Source: Pseudomonas sp. A-RE-19 (GTDB lineage: Bacteria; Pseudomonadota; Gammaproteobacteria; Pseudomonadales; Pseudomonadaceae). From it: a stretch of 64,000 bases of DNA. The DNA lies in contig NZ_JAHBDQ010000027.1 in NCBI RefSeq assembly GCF_019956555.1, positions 1 to 64,000 of the forward strand, given 5' to 3'. The notes under the pieces are model-generated. The model worked only from the letters and a program-made list of their open reading frames with translations, was not told the origin of the DNA and searched no databases. Position numbers and translations under genes: made by a program. This document shows, in pieces, positions 25,512 through 34,448 of this stretch (position 1 is the stretch's first letter; every line of letters starts with the position of its first letter).

Positions 25512-26261
25512 TCAAGCTTCGGCGGCGATGCGCTTCTGCCTGGCCCGTCGCGACAGCATGTTCAAGCCTTCGATCATGGCCGAGAACGCCATGGCCGCGT
25601 AGACGTAGCCTTTCGGTACGTGGGCGCCGAAACCTTCGGCGATCAGCGTCATGCCGATCATGATCAGGAAGCCCAGCGCCAGCATCACCACCGTCGGGTT
25701 GTCGTTGATGAATTTGGCCAGCGGGTCAGCCGCCAGCAACATCACCAGTACCGACACCACCACCGCGATGATCATGATCGGCAAATGCTCGGTCATGCCG
25801 ACAGCGGTAATGATGCTGTCGATGGAGAACACCATGTCCAGCAGCAGGATCTGACCGATCGCAGCAGCAAAGCCCAGGGTCACGGTCGAGGTGGCCGATG
25901 TCGGATCATCCGGCGCCGGGTCCATGCTGTGATGGATCTCGGTAGTCGCCTTCCACAACAGGAACAGGCCGCCGGCAATCAGGATCATGTCCTTCCAGGA
26001 GAGCGCGTGGCCGAGAAGCTCGATCACAGGCTCAGTCAACTGGACGATGAACGCGATGGTGCTCAACAGTCCCAGGCGCAGGATCAAGGCCATGCCGATA
26101 CCGATGCGCCGCGCCTTCTGGCGATGCTGTACGGGCAGCTTGTTGGTGAGGATCGATATGAAGATCAGGTTATCGATGCCGAGGACGATTTCCATCACCA
26201 CCAGCGTGGCCAGTGCGACCCAGGCGGTGGGGCTTGCAGCAAGTTCTAAAAGGTATTCCAT
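25512..26261 (-). CDS. TerC family integral membrane protein
   Basis: A 249-residue protein with about seven transmembrane helices. It has the two acidic family motifs: MEIVLGIDNLIFIS in the first helices and LLLDMVFSIDSIITAVGM in the middle. TerC/YkoY-type proteins are linked to manganese export and to tellurium resistance. The substrate here is not determined by the sequence, though metal export is the most likely role. AGGACTGACCC precedes the ATG. The small lipoprotein gene upstream ends 28 bases before it, so the two are likely co-transcribed. No yybP-ykoY riboswitch is seen in that short gap. Confidence 0.88.
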   Translation of the reverse strand: MEYLLELAASPTAWVALATLVVMEIVLGIDNLIFISILTNKLPVQHRQKARRIGIGMALILRLGLLSTIAFIVQLTEPVIELLGHALSWKDMILIAGGLFLLWKATTEIHHSMDPAPDDPTSATSTVTLGFAAAIGQILLLDMVFSIDSIITAVGMTEHLPIMIIAVVVSVLVMLLAADPLAKFINDNPTVVMLALGFLIMIGMTLIAEGFGAHVPKGYVYAAMAFSAMIEGLNMLSRRARQKRIAAEA

Positions 26262-26289
26262 GGGTCAGTCCTGACTCGTTGTAGACGGT

Positions 26290-26532
26290 TTAGATTTCCC
26301 GGGACGAAGATTCGGTTTTATCCGCCTCTTTGGCCGGTTGTTCTTTCTTGCTGATCAGGCCGCCAGTGGCATCGCTCAACGCTTGTTCGGCGGCTTTGTG
26401 GGTATCGTCAATCGTCTGTTTGGCGGTTTCGGCCGCCTTGCTCATCAGTTGCTGAGCGCTTTTCTCGGCCTGGTCGCAACCGGCCAACAGCAGTAAAGAC
26501 GTAATCAGCAGCGCCGTGGCTTTAAGCTTCAT
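26290..26532 (-). CDS. Small lipoprotein with helical, charged body
   Basis: An 80-residue predicted lipoprotein with signal peptide and lipobox LLAGC (Cys19). The mature part is Ala/Lys/Glu-rich and probably a long amphipathic helix, like other small outer-membrane lipoproteins. AGGAAAG precedes the ATG. It probably shares a transcript with the downstream terC-like gene. The function is unknown. Confidence 0.75.
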   Translation of the reverse strand: MKLKATALLITSLLLLAGCDQAEKSAQQLMSKAAETAKQTIDDTHKAAEQALSDATGGLISKKEQPAKEADKTESSSREI

Positions 26533-26689
26533 GATGCTTTCCTCGATAGAACAGACAGAGCCGAAAAGGCCTTCCGTCGATAGCGAGGCATTCTAAGGAA
26601 GCAAACACTTCAGGAAAATTCGTATTTTCAGCGGTTATACTTCGGTTTTTACGAATCCAGATGAAAACGCGGATGTCGTGTGTGCGCTC

Positions 26690-26782
26690 GTAGGAGCTGT
26701 CGAGTGAAACGAGGCTGCGATCTTTTGATCTTGCTCGTCAAAAACAAAAGATCGCAGCCTCGTTTCACTCGACAGCTCCTAC
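26690..26782. repeat. Perfect 38-bp inverted repeat upstream of the nhaR-like gene
   Basis: The left arm runs from GTAGGAGCTGTCGAGTGAAA to GATCTTTTG and the right arm is its exact 38-base reverse complement, separated by about 17 bases. The inner core GGCTGCGATCTTTTG is the REP core also seen at 129-185. The element ends 30 bases before the next start codon, so in RNA it would form a very stable hairpin in that leader. Confidence 0.9.
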
Positions 26783-26812
26783 AGATGATGTGAACAGGGG
26801 GATTTCACCAAC

Positions 26813-27712
26813 ATGTTGAATTATCGACAGCTGCACTATTTCTGGGTGGTAGCCAAGACCGGCAGCATCGTGCGCGCCTGCGAGCAACTGAACCTGACGC
26901 CACAGACCATCAGCGGGCAGATTTCCCTGTTGGAACAAACTTATGGCATCGAGTTGTTTCGCCGGGTCGGTCGGCAGCTGGAACTCACCGAAGCCGGGCG
27001 TCAGACCCTGCCCTATGCCGAGCAGATGTTTCAACTCGGTGGCGAACTGGAGTTGATGCTGCGGGCGCAGCCCAATGAGCAACAGATTCTGTTTCGCGTG
27101 GGCGTTGCCGATGTGGTGCCCAAGTCCATCGTCTATCGCCTGATCGCGCCCACTATGGCGTTGAGCGAACCGCTGCGCATCACCTGTCGCGAAGACAAAC
27201 TGGAACGCTTACTCGCCGACCTGGCGATTCAACGCCTTGATCTGGTGATCTCCGACAGCCCGATGCCTTCGCATCTGGACATCAAGGGCTACAGCCAGAA
27301 ACTCGGCGAATGCGGCATCAGCTTCTTCGCCACCACCGAACTGGCCGCGCGATATGGCCAGGATTTCCCTCGCAGCCTGCACGGCGCCCCGCTGCTGATT
27401 CCCGGGCCGGAAACCGTGGTCCGCAGCCGTTTGCAACGCTGGTTTGCAGAACAGCAGATCCAGCCGCGAATCGTCGGCGAGTTCGATGACAGCGCGTTGA
27501 TGCAGGCGTTTGGTCAATCCGGCAGCGGGATATTCATCGGCCCGAGCGTGATTGCCGACGAAGTGAAACGCCAATGCGGCGTGGAATTGATTGGCCAGAC
27601 CGACGCGGTGAGCGAATCGTTCTATGCCATTTCGGTGGAACGCAAGGTCAAGCACCCCGGCATTGTCGCCATTACCGAAGGTGCCCGACGCCAGCTGTTC
27701 ACCGAGCTGTGA
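26813..27712 (+). CDS. nhaR: LysR-type regulator, NhaR-like
   Basis: A 299-residue LysR-family activator. Residues 2-60 form the winged helix-turn-helix (MLNYRQLHYFWVVAKTGSIV, then LNLTPQTISGQISLLE), the form typical of NhaR, which controls the sodium/proton antiporter gene nhaA in E. coli. The effector domain follows. No nhaA gene is adjacent, so the regulon is not evident. GGGGGA lies 11 bases before the ATG, a somewhat long spacing. It converges on the MFS gene with only 4 bases between stops. Confidence 0.85.
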   Translation: MLNYRQLHYFWVVAKTGSIVRACEQLNLTPQTISGQISLLEQTYGIELFRRVGRQLELTEAGRQTLPYAEQMFQLGGELELMLRAQPNEQQILFRVGVADVVPKSIVYRLIAPTMALSEPLRITCREDKLERLLADLAIQRLDLVISDSPMPSHLDIKGYSQKLGECGISFFATTELAARYGQDFPRSLHGAPLLIPGPETVVRSRLQRWFAEQQIQPRIVGEFDDSALMQAFGQSGSGIFIGPSVIADEVKRQCGVELIGQTDAVSESFYAISVERKVKHPGIVAITEGARRQLFTEL

Positions 27713-27716
27713 AGCG

Positions 27717-28871
27717 TCAGGCGCAGATTTGGCGGGGTTTGAAGGTCATCAGCGCCATCGCCAACAAGATTGAGACCAGGATAAAACCGGCTGCCGCGAA
27801 ACCCAGGCCGCCCAGACCAACACTGTCGATCACCCGCCCACCGACCATCGCGCCCAAACCGATCCCGAGGTTGGCCCCGGCAATGTTCAGCGATGCGGCG
27901 AACGCCGGCGCCTCAGGCGCCGCCTTCATCAGACGCACGTGGCTGACCAGGAACAGCGCCGCCTGAGTCACGCCCCAAATCCCCATCGCTGCCGCCAGAC
28001 CGAGGGGTGAATGAATGTTCGGCACCAGGGCCACCATGCCGGCGATCATGAACGCGCAGAACATCATGGAAGCGACCAGCGGATGCCGATCCACCGCGCG
28101 GCCACCCAGTGAGTTGCCGATCAGGCCGACCGCGCCGAACCCCATCAGGCACCAACCGACCACCGTCCCGTTGAATCCGGCGAGGCGCTCAAGAATGTCT
28201 GCCAGGTAGGTGTAAGCGGTGAACATGCCGCTGAACACCAGAATCGACAGCAGCACGTGCCCTACCATCAGTGGGCTGCGCAGGATCTTGAACTGCGAAC
28301 GAAAGCTCACCTGATGCTGATGCAGACTGGTTTTCGGCAGGTAGATAAACAGCAGCAGCGCCTTGGCAAACGCGATCACCGCCAGAATGCCGAAAGCACT
28401 GCGCCAGCCGAACGCATCGGAGATCAGCGTGCCTACAGGAATGCCGAACACCGTGGCGCAGACAATGCCAAAACCGATCTTGGCAATGGCCCGCCCGGCG
28501 TAGTCCGGCCCGACGATGTCTACCGCGGTTTCACTGGCCAACGCCCAGAACACCGGCAACCCCAGTGCCGGAATCAACCGGGCAATGGCCATCACCCCGA
28601 TGTTCGGCGCCAATGCCGCCAGCGTGTTGGCCAGGCCGAACATGATCAGCACGCTGATGAACAGTTTGCGGCGCTCAAACCTTGCGAAGTACGCCGTCAG
28701 GAACGGCCCGAACGCGGCCACGGTGAACGCAAACAGGGTCACCAGCAAACCCGCTTGAGGGATGCTGACGTCCAGATCACGGGCGATGGCCGGCAACAGG
28801 CCGACGATGATGAATTCCGTAGTCAGCACCGTGAAACCAGCGGCGGACAACAGAAGAATGGGCAACAGCAT
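27717..28871 (-). CDS. MFS transporter, DHA1 drug/sugar efflux type
   Basis: A 384-residue major facilitator with 12 predicted transmembrane helices. It resembles DHA1-type exporters: the N-terminal helix has LTTEFIIVGLLPAIA, the loop between helices 2 and 3 has FARFERRKLF, and IPALGLPVFWALASE lies in helix 4. The start at 28871 has GGAG at 8-base spacing. The frame stays open far upstream, but that part is antisense to sstT and is not believable as protein. The substrate is unknown. Confidence 0.88.
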   Translation of the reverse strand: MLLPILLLSAAGFTVLTTEFIIVGLLPAIARDLDVSIPQAGLLVTLFAFTVAAFGPFLTAYFARFERRKLFISVLIMFGLANTLAALAPNIGVMAIARLIPALGLPVFWALASETAVDIVGPDYAGRAIAKIGFGIVCATVFGIPVGTLISDAFGWRSAFGILAVIAFAKALLLFIYLPKTSLHQHQVSFRSQFKILRSPLMVGHVLLSILVFSGMFTAYTYLADILERLAGFNGTVVGWCLMGFGAVGLIGNSLGGRAVDRHPLVASMMFCAFMIAGMVALVPNIHSPLGLAAAMGIWGVTQAALFLVSHVRLMKAAPEAPAFAASLNIAGANLGIGLGAMVGGRVIDSVGLGGLGFAAAGFILVSILLAMALMTFKPRQICA

Positions 28872-29204
28872 GCAGAACTCCAGAAAAACGACGACACCAG
28901 CGACAGCCCGAAGGCCCACTGGCAGAACTTGAAAATGAGGATGGCGAAGCTTAACAGAGTGTTTCCAAACCAGCTTGCACGAACCTGCAAATCGCGTTGA
29001 ACAATCGGGTGGCAGATCGTCACAGGTCTGAAGGATCACGGCTACGCTGTGATAAAGTCCGCGGCCTGCGGTACTTACACTTTGCTCATCGGCCATTGAT
29101 TGGCATTGATGCAGTGACCCTTCGGTTCCCTCCATGTGGCCTGCCCGGCTTTTTGCTACATGAGCCACGGAACCCTGCACCCTAATAAAATCAGAGATGC
29201 CGTT
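28872..29204. other. Divergent promoter region of the MFS and sstT genes
   Basis: This 333-base gap carries the promoters of two divergent transporter genes. I see no RNA gene, REP unit or clear operator. Confidence 0.5.
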
Positions 29205-30464
29205 ATGACCGCTCCATCCCCTTCTCTCTTGCAACGCCTGAAACGCAGCAGCCTGGTCACGCAAATCATCATCGGCCTGATCGCCGGGATTACCTTGGCG
29301 CTGTTGGCGCCTGAGCTGGCCAAGTCCACCGCCTTCATTGGCAAAGTGTTCGTCTCGGCGCTCAAGGCTGTCGCGCCGATTCTGGTGTTTGTGCTGGTCA
29401 TGGCGTCGATTGCCAACCATAAGCACGGCCAGGAAACCCATATCCGGCCGATTCTGTTTCTGTATTTGCTGGGCACCTTCGCGGCGGCCGTGGTGGCGGT
29501 GGTTGCCAGTACGCTGTTTCCGTCGAGTCTGGTACTGGCGACTCAGGATGTTGCGGTGACCGCACCGGGCGGCATCAGCGAAGTGTTGCAAAGCCTGGCA
29601 CTGAGCGTGGTCGATAACCCGGTCAGCGCGCTGATGAACGCCAACTTCATCGGCATCCTGGCGTGGGCCATCGGCATGGGCATCGCGATTCGCCATGCCG
29701 GTGCAACCACCCGTGAGGTGCTTGGCGATTTGTCCAATGGCGTGACAGTGATCGTACGGATGGTGATTCGCTTTGCGCCGCTGGGGATCTTCGGCCTGGT
29801 GGCTTCGACCCTCGCCACCTCCGGTTTCGGTGCCTTGATCGGTTACATGCATCTGCTGGCCGTGTTGCTGGGCTGCATGCTGTTCGTGGCGCTGGTGATG
29901 AACCCGGCCATCGTGTTCTGGAAGCTGCGTCGTAACCCGTATCCGTTGGTACTCACCTGCCTGCGGGAAAGCGGCATCACCGCTTTCTTCACGCGCAGCT
30001 CGGCGGCGAACATTCCGGTCAACCTGGAATTGAGCAAGCGTCTGGGCCTGCACGAAGACACCTATTCGGTGTCGATCCCGCTCGGCGCCACCATCAACAT
30101 GGCCGGCGCTGCGATCACCATCACTGTGCTGACCCTGGCTGCCGTGCACACCCTGGGCATCGCCGTGGATATTCCGACGGCCATTCTGCTCAGCGTCGTC
30201 GCGGCGATCTGTGCCTGTGGCGCCTCGGGCGTGGCCGGCGGTTCGTTATTGCTGATTCCGCTGGCGTGCAGCCTGTTCGGCATCCCGAGCGAAATCGCCA
30301 TGCAGGTGGTGGCGGTCGGCTTCATCATCGGCGTGTTGCAGGACTCGGCTGAAACCGCGCTGAACTCCTCCACCGACGTGCTATTCACCGCGGCTGCGTG
30401 CCTGGGTGAGGAACAGAAGACTCAGAAAGCCCGGGAAGCCCGGGAAGCCCAGCGTTTGGCATAA
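29205..30464 (+). CDS. sstT: Serine/threonine:Na+ symporter SstT
   Basis: A 419-residue member of the dicarboxylate/amino acid:cation symporter family (glutamate-transporter fold) that imports serine and threonine with sodium. Diagnostic segments include TRSSAANIPVNLELSKRLG (the serine-rich reentrant loop 1), SIPLGATINMAGAAITITVL, and GVAGGSLLLIPLACSLFGI (loop 2). The ORF could start at 29136, but the start at 29205 follows AGAGATGCC and gives a normal N-terminus. A REP pair and terminator follow. Confidence 0.93.
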   Translation: MTAPSPSLLQRLKRSSLVTQIIIGLIAGITLALLAPELAKSTAFIGKVFVSALKAVAPILVFVLVMASIANHKHGQETHIRPILFLYLLGTFAAAVVAVVASTLFPSSLVLATQDVAVTAPGGISEVLQSLALSVVDNPVSALMNANFIGILAWAIGMGIAIRHAGATTREVLGDLSNGVTVIVRMVIRFAPLGIFGLVASTLATSGFGALIGYMHLLAVLLGCMLFVALVMNPAIVFWKLRRNPYPLVLTCLRESGITAFFTRSSAANIPVNLELSKRLGLHEDTYSVSIPLGATINMAGAAITITVLTLAAVHTLGIAVDIPTAILLSVVAAICACGASGVAGGSLLLIPLACSLFGIPSEIAMQVVAVGFIIGVLQDSAETALNSSTDVLFTAAACLGEEQKTQKAREAREAQRLA

Positions 30465-30472
30465 CAACGCAC

Positions 30473-30542
30473 CTGTAGGAGCCAGGCTTGCCGGCGAAAG
30501 CGATCTCACATACGCCTTCGCCGGCAAGCCTGGCGCCTACAG
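30473..30542. repeat. REP inverted pair, GTAGGAGCCAGGCTTGCCGGCGAA family
   Basis: The arms CTGTAGGAGCCAGGCTTGCC and GGCAAGCCTGGCGCCTACAG pair with one mismatch around a short spacer. It is the same family as 2321-2409. Confidence 0.85.
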
Positions 30543-30553
30543 AAGGCAAAACG

Positions 30554-30592
30554 AAAAAGCCCGCCAAGGCATACACCTGGGCGGGCTTTTTT
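30554..30592. terminator. Bidirectional terminator between sstT and the DUF1993 gene
   Basis: AAAAAGCCCGCC and GGCGGGCTTTTTT pair around a loop of about 14 bases, with T-runs both ways. It ends both convergent genes. Confidence 0.88.
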
Positions 30593-30605
30593 GTACCTGG
30601 GCGGT

Positions 30606-31115
30606 TTAGAACGCGCCCATGTAGTCGCGCTTGCCCACTTCCACACCGTTGTGACGCAACAGCGCGTAAGCGGTGGTGACGTGGAAGAAGAACTGCGGCA
30701 GACCGTAGCTCAGCAGGTAAGCCTGGCCAGTGAAGCGCTTCTCTTTAGGGGTGCCTGGACGGGTAACGATCTCGATGCCTTCTTTGCCGTCGATCTGCTC
30801 GGGCTTGATCTCGCCGATGAAGGCCAGGACCTTGGCGATCAACGCTTGCAGTTCGGCGAAGGTGGTTTCGGTGTCGTCGTATTTCGGCAGTTCGACTTCA
30901 GCCAGACGCGCCGAAACGCCTTTGGCGAAATCAACGGCGATCTGCACCTGACGCACCAACGGGAACATGTCCGGGTACAGACGGGCTTGCAGAAACGCGT
31001 TCGGGTCAATGTTTTTCGCGGTGGCGTGGGCTTCGGCCTTGCTCAGGTTGTTGCTCAGGGCATTGAGCATTTGCTGGAAAACCGGAACAGAAGCGGCGTA
31101 CAGGGAAATGGTCAT
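30606..31115 (-). CDS. DUF1993 family protein
   Basis: A 169-residue soluble protein that matches the DUF1993 family found in many proteobacteria. It starts MTISLYAASVPVFQQMLNAL and shows the conserved LYPDMFPLVRQVQIAVDFAK and the C-terminal PQFFFHVTTAYALLRHNGV. The fold is probably a four-helix bundle of the DinB type. No enzymatic motif is established and the function is unknown. The gene is monocistronic. Confidence 0.88.
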   Translation of the reverse strand: MTISLYAASVPVFQQMLNALSNNLSKAEAHATAKNIDPNAFLQARLYPDMFPLVRQVQIAVDFAKGVSARLAEVELPKYDDTETTFAELQALIAKVLAFIGEIKPEQIDGKEGIEIVTRPGTPKEKRFTGQAYLLSYGLPQFFFHVTTAYALLRHNGVEVGKRDYMGAF

Positions 31116-31257
31116 GGCAGTCTCGTGTGGTGACAGGAGTAAAAAAACGTGAGGCGATTATAGCCATGACGGCGCGCGCTGCGACTTGTCTTTTATCCAG
31201 CAAGGATTAGGCTAGGCGGCTTCGACTGCATGCTTCGACTGCCTAGGGAAAAGCGCG

Positions 31258-31905
31258 ATGAGCACTGAGCAAGAAACAACCTTCGACGAACCGCGGCTCA
31301 ACAGCACGGAAATCCGCATTCTGGGCTCGTTGATCGAGAAACAGGCCACCAGCCCGGAAACCTATCCGCTGACGCTCAATGCGCTGGTGATTGCCTGCAA
31401 CCAGAAAACCAGCCGCGAACCGGTGATGAACCTGAGCCAGGGCCAGGTCGGCCAGAGCCTGCGTGCCCTTGAAGGGCGTGGCTTCACCCGACTGGTGATG
31501 GGCAGCCGTGCCGACCGCTGGGAACATCGGGTCGACAAGGCGCTGGAACTGGTTCCGGCGCAGGTGATTCTGACCGGGCTGCTGTTCCTGCGCGGCCCGC
31601 AGACAGTCAACGAACTGCTGACCCGCAGCGGCCGCATGCATGATTTCGAAGATGCCGAGCAGGTAGTGCACCAGCTGGAGCGCTTGATCGCCAGAGGTCT
31701 GGCGCTGTTGATCCCGCGCCAGGCCGGCCAACGCGAAGACCGTTACATGCACGCGCTGGGTGATCCGGCGGATATCGAAGCGATCCTGGCTGCCCGGCAG
31801 AATCCGGTGGAACGTGGCGCCAGTGGCGGTGTGTCGGTTGAGCGAATCGAAGAGCTTGAAGCGCGGATTGCGGCGCTGGAAGAACGCTTGGCACGCCTGG
31901 AATAA
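31258..31905 (+). CDS. YceH family (DUF480) protein
   Basis: A 215-residue protein with two tandem winged-helix domains (about 15-170) and a C-terminal coiled coil (about 185-215, VERIEELEARIAALEERLA). Conserved segments include EIRILGSLIEKQATSPETYP and ACNQKTSREPVM. YceH is widespread in gammaproteobacteria. DNA binding is likely from the fold, but the targets are unknown. AGGGA precedes the ATG. Confidence 0.9.
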   Translation: MSTEQETTFDEPRLNSTEIRILGSLIEKQATSPETYPLTLNALVIACNQKTSREPVMNLSQGQVGQSLRALEGRGFTRLVMGSRADRWEHRVDKALELVPAQVILTGLLFLRGPQTVNELLTRSGRMHDFEDAEQVVHQLERLIARGLALLIPRQAGQREDRYMHALGDPADIEAILAARQNPVERGASGGVSVERIEELEARIAALEERLARLE

Positions 31906-31908
31906 TCC

Positions 31909-32042
31909 CTTGCTCCCGCTGGGTCGCGAAGCGGCCCCAAACCTGTCAACGCATTACGCCTGGCACACCGGGTTTGCCTGCCTTGCGACTGCTTCGCAGC
32001 CGAACGGGACGGTGCGGCGATCCGACAAGCTCCCTCGCCACC
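31909..32042. repeat. REP-like element, GTGGCGAGGGAGCTTG family
   Basis: The inward pattern TTGCTCCCGCTGGGTCGCGA ... CAAGCTCCCTCGCCAC corresponds, inverted, to the element at 59573-59712. Both carry an internal CTGCTTCGCAGCCGAACGGG-type segment. It fills the gap between yceH and the convergent cupin gene. Confidence 0.75.
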
Positions 32043-32065
32043 GGTTCGCGTTCAATTCTGAACGG

Positions 32066-32584
32066 CTACTCGCCATCCCAATAATCCACGCCATCGGCCT
32101 GCCTTGCGACGGCGACGAAGCCCGAAGCATTGCCCTGGGCATCGACCTTGAAGTCGTCCATCACCACGTATTTGCCGGAATCCGGGTATTGGCAAATATC
32201 CGGTGATTGCTGGCTACTGACCGCCAGATACCGCAATTCGCCGTGGCTGTTGTTGATGATCTGGTGCGCGGTTTCAGGACCGCCCGCCGGGCAGGCGATC
32301 ACGTCACCGGCGCGGATAGGAAAGCGTTCGGCGCCAAGGCGAACTTCCCCTTCCCCGGCCACGATGTAGAACATCTCTTCATTGACCCGATGGCTATGAA
32401 ACGGACTGCCGCGCATGCCCGGCTCCAGGGCATACAACCGATAACCCAGTTTTTGCGCGCCCAGTTGCTGGCCGATACGGGCCAGGCGCTGCTGATAGCG
32501 GCCGGCAGTGTCACCGGTGGGAGCAAAACCTTCGGGCAGCGGTACAAGTTCGACCTGATCCAGGTTGAGAATGGCGGGATGCAT
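32066..32584 (-). CDS. Cupin domain protein
   Basis: A 172-residue single-domain cupin (double-stranded beta helix). The metal-binding motif 1 is PFHSHRVNEEMFYIVAGEGE, with two His and a Glu, and motif 2 lies around PAGGPETAHQIINN, with the third His. The protein is probably cytoplasmic. Related Pseudomonas proteins have no assigned reaction; isomerase or dioxygenase activity is possible. The start at 32584 has GAGG at 7-base spacing; the ORF extends upstream into a REP region. Confidence 0.82.
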   Translation of the reverse strand: MHPAILNLDQVELVPLPEGFAPTGDTAGRYQQRLARIGQQLGAQKLGYRLYALEPGMRGSPFHSHRVNEEMFYIVAGEGEVRLGAERFPIRAGDVIACPAGGPETAHQIINNSHGELRYLAVSSQQSPDICQYPDSGKYVVMDDFKVDAQGNASGFVAVARQADGVDYWDGE

Positions 32585-32691
32585 GAAAACCTCGGTCACG
32601 GGTGGCTGGAGAGCAAGTCTTCGCTTGCTGGCGAGCAGTATAGGCAGGGGATTGGCAAGTGACGGCTTGGCCGGAGACCGAATCGCGGCAA

Positions 32692-32753
32692 TCGCGAGCA
32701 GGCTCGCTCCCACAAGGTCAGCGCTGAACCTGTGGGAGCGAGCCTGCTCGCGA
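32692..32753. repeat. REP inverted pair, CGCGAGCAGGCTCGCTCCCACA family
   Basis: The arms TCGCGAGCAGGCTCGCTCCC and GGGAGCGAGCCTGCTCGCGA lie about 20 bases apart, the tightest pair of this family in the window. It lies between the shikimate dehydrogenase-like and cupin genes. Confidence 0.88.
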
Positions 32754-32787
32754 AGAGGCCGGCACAGCCAACCAAACTATTGGGATA

Positions 32788-33606
32788 TCAGCTCCGGGCA
32801 AACGCCACGGCTTTCTGGAACTGCTCATCCGTCGGCCGCACGCCGGTGTACAGCACGAATTGCTCCAGGGCCTGGATCGCGATCACTTCCAGCCCGGTAA
32901 TGACTCGTTTGCCTTCGGCACGACCACGTACGATCAATGGGGTTTCCGAGGGGATCGCCACCACATCGAAAACAGTTTCCGCTGCAGCGATCGCTTCAGG
33001 CTCGAACGCCAGTTGATCCGCTTCCGGCCCGCCATTCATGCCGATGGGCGTGACATTGATCAACATCAGCGGGCGCTGGGCACCCAATTCCGCCTGCCAT
33101 GAGTAACCCAACGATTCAGCCAGGGAACGCCCGGCGCGCTCGTTACGGGCCACGATCAGGCCGTTTTTGTAACCGCCATCACGCAAGGCGCTGGCCACGG
33201 CCTTGGCCATGCCGCCACTGCCGCGCAGAGCGAAGGTCGAATCCTTGGGAACCTGATGGGTTTCGAGTAACTGGGCGATGGCGATGTAATCGGTGTTATA
33301 GGCCTTGAGGTGACCGTTGGTGTTTACGATAGTGTTAATCGATTGTATGGCCGCCGCTGATGCATCCAGCTCATCGACTAATGCGATACAAGCTTCCTTG
33401 AATGGCATCGACACCCCGCAACCGCGAATGCCCAAGGCGCGGATACCGCCCACGGCGCCCGGCAAATCCTGGCTGCTGAAGGCCTTGTAGTAAAAATTCA
33501 GGCCCAGTTGTTCATACAAATGGTTATGAAACCGCAGGCCGAAATTACCGGGACGCCCTGAGAGCGACATGCACAGTTGGGTGTCTCTGTTAGGGTTCAT
33601 CTGCAT
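32788..33606 (-). CDS. Shikimate/quinate dehydrogenase-like protein
   Basis: A 272-residue member of the shikimate dehydrogenase family. The substrate domain has the catalytic-type lysine in GCGVSMPFKEACIALVD and the SINTIVN and NTDYIA segments. The Rossmann domain has ALRGSGGMAKAVASALR rather than the usual GAGGAARA, and VARNERAGRSL. The N-terminal substrate loop reads SLSGRPGNFGLRFHN, unlike canonical AroE (GxPIxHSxSP), so this is probably a paralogue rather than the housekeeping aroE. AAGGAG before ATG 33606 sets the start. Confidence 0.82.
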   Translation of the reverse strand: MQMNPNRDTQLCMSLSGRPGNFGLRFHNHLYEQLGLNFYYKAFSSQDLPGAVGGIRALGIRGCGVSMPFKEACIALVDELDASAAAIQSINTIVNTNGHLKAYNTDYIAIAQLLETHQVPKDSTFALRGSGGMAKAVASALRDGGYKNGLIVARNERAGRSLAESLGYSWQAELGAQRPLMLINVTPIGMNGGPEADQLAFEPEAIAAAETVFDVVAIPSETPLIVRGRAEGKRVITGLEVIAIQALEQFVLYTGVRPTDEQFQKAVAFARS

Positions 33607-33841
33607 CCGAATCTCCTTCAATAGCACTTTCAGATGGACGGGAAGCCATTCCACCGGGTTCTGATCGATCATAAAGGCCTGCACCCGGCGCACAGCACCG
33701 TAAAGAAGCCGGTACAGACCTTACACAAAATTTACCCAACGGCTGTGCTGATTTTCAAAAAACGCTGTCTTAGAAGTATCCCCGCGACAACTTGCGTCTA
33801 TTGCAGATGCAAGCGCCGGGTCGAAGAACCGAGGAACTATC

Positions 33842-34213
33842 ATGATCCGTAAAATCCCCACAGTAGCCTTGCTGATCGGTGCTCTCGCTATCGCAGGGCA
33901 GGCAGAAGCAGGTGGTCATGGCGGCGGCTGGGAAGGTCCGGCTGTGTTTGGTGCGATCGTCGGCTCGGCAATCATCGGCTCGGCAATTATCGGCCGCGAC
34001 CGTCCAGTGTATGTGGAGCAACCGGTCTACGTTCAGCCACAACCGGTATACGTGCAACCACCTCCTGTTTATTACCAACCGGCGCCGGTCTACGTACAAC
34101 AGCCGATGTACTACCGCCCGGCACCGATTTATTACGGTCCGCCACGCGGGTATGGTCCACCGCGCGGCTACTACGGCCCTCCCCATGGTTATTACCGCGG
34201 CGACCGCTGGTAA
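33842..34213 (+). CDS. Exported Tyr/Pro-rich repeat protein
   Basis: A 123-residue precursor with a signal peptide ending near QAEA (about 23). After a Gly/Ala/Ile-rich stretch (GSAIIGSAIIG), residues 52-120 are irregular repeats of PVYVQP, PVYYQP, PIYYGPPRGY and GYYGPPHGYY. Such secreted YP-rich proteins in Pseudomonas are of unknown function. GAGGAAC gives a good ribosome-binding site. It is followed by a strong terminator, so it is monocistronic. Confidence 0.8.
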   Translation: MIRKIPTVALLIGALAIAGQAEAGGHGGGWEGPAVFGAIVGSAIIGSAIIGRDRPVYVEQPVYVQPQPVYVQPPPVYYQPAPVYVQQPMYYRPAPIYYGPPRGYGPPRGYYGPPHGYYRGDRW

Positions 34214-34223
34214 CAGCCCCATC

Positions 34224-34251
34224 AGGCCCCGCCTCAAGCGGGGCCTTTTTT
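34224..34251 (+). terminator. Terminator after the Tyr/Pro-rich protein gene
   Basis: AGGCCCCGC and GCGGGGCCT pair around a 4-base loop followed by T6, just after the stop codon. Confidence 0.92.
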
Positions 34252-34448
34252 GTGGCCACAGGGCGAGCGAAGTCTGAATAAATCTCGCCAAGGTCGCTGT
34301 CGGGAAAGTGCCGACAGATAAAGTTGGCATGATGGACTCAACCGCCCTTCCCCCGACTTGGGTGAAACGGTCATATTTATGTCATGACAGGGCCGCAAGC
34401 TTGGATCTGTCCGTAAACAACAGGTTGATAAAAACAAGGACGACCTTG

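Noticed and set aside
26262..26289. yybP-ykoY manganese riboswitch before the terC-like gene
   Set aside because: The gap of 28 bases is far too short to hold one.
28872..30149. Upstream in-frame extension of the MFS gene to 810 residues
   Set aside because: The extra 425 codons are antisense to sstT and have a hydrophilic, repetitive composition; ATG 28871 has a proper ribosome-binding site.
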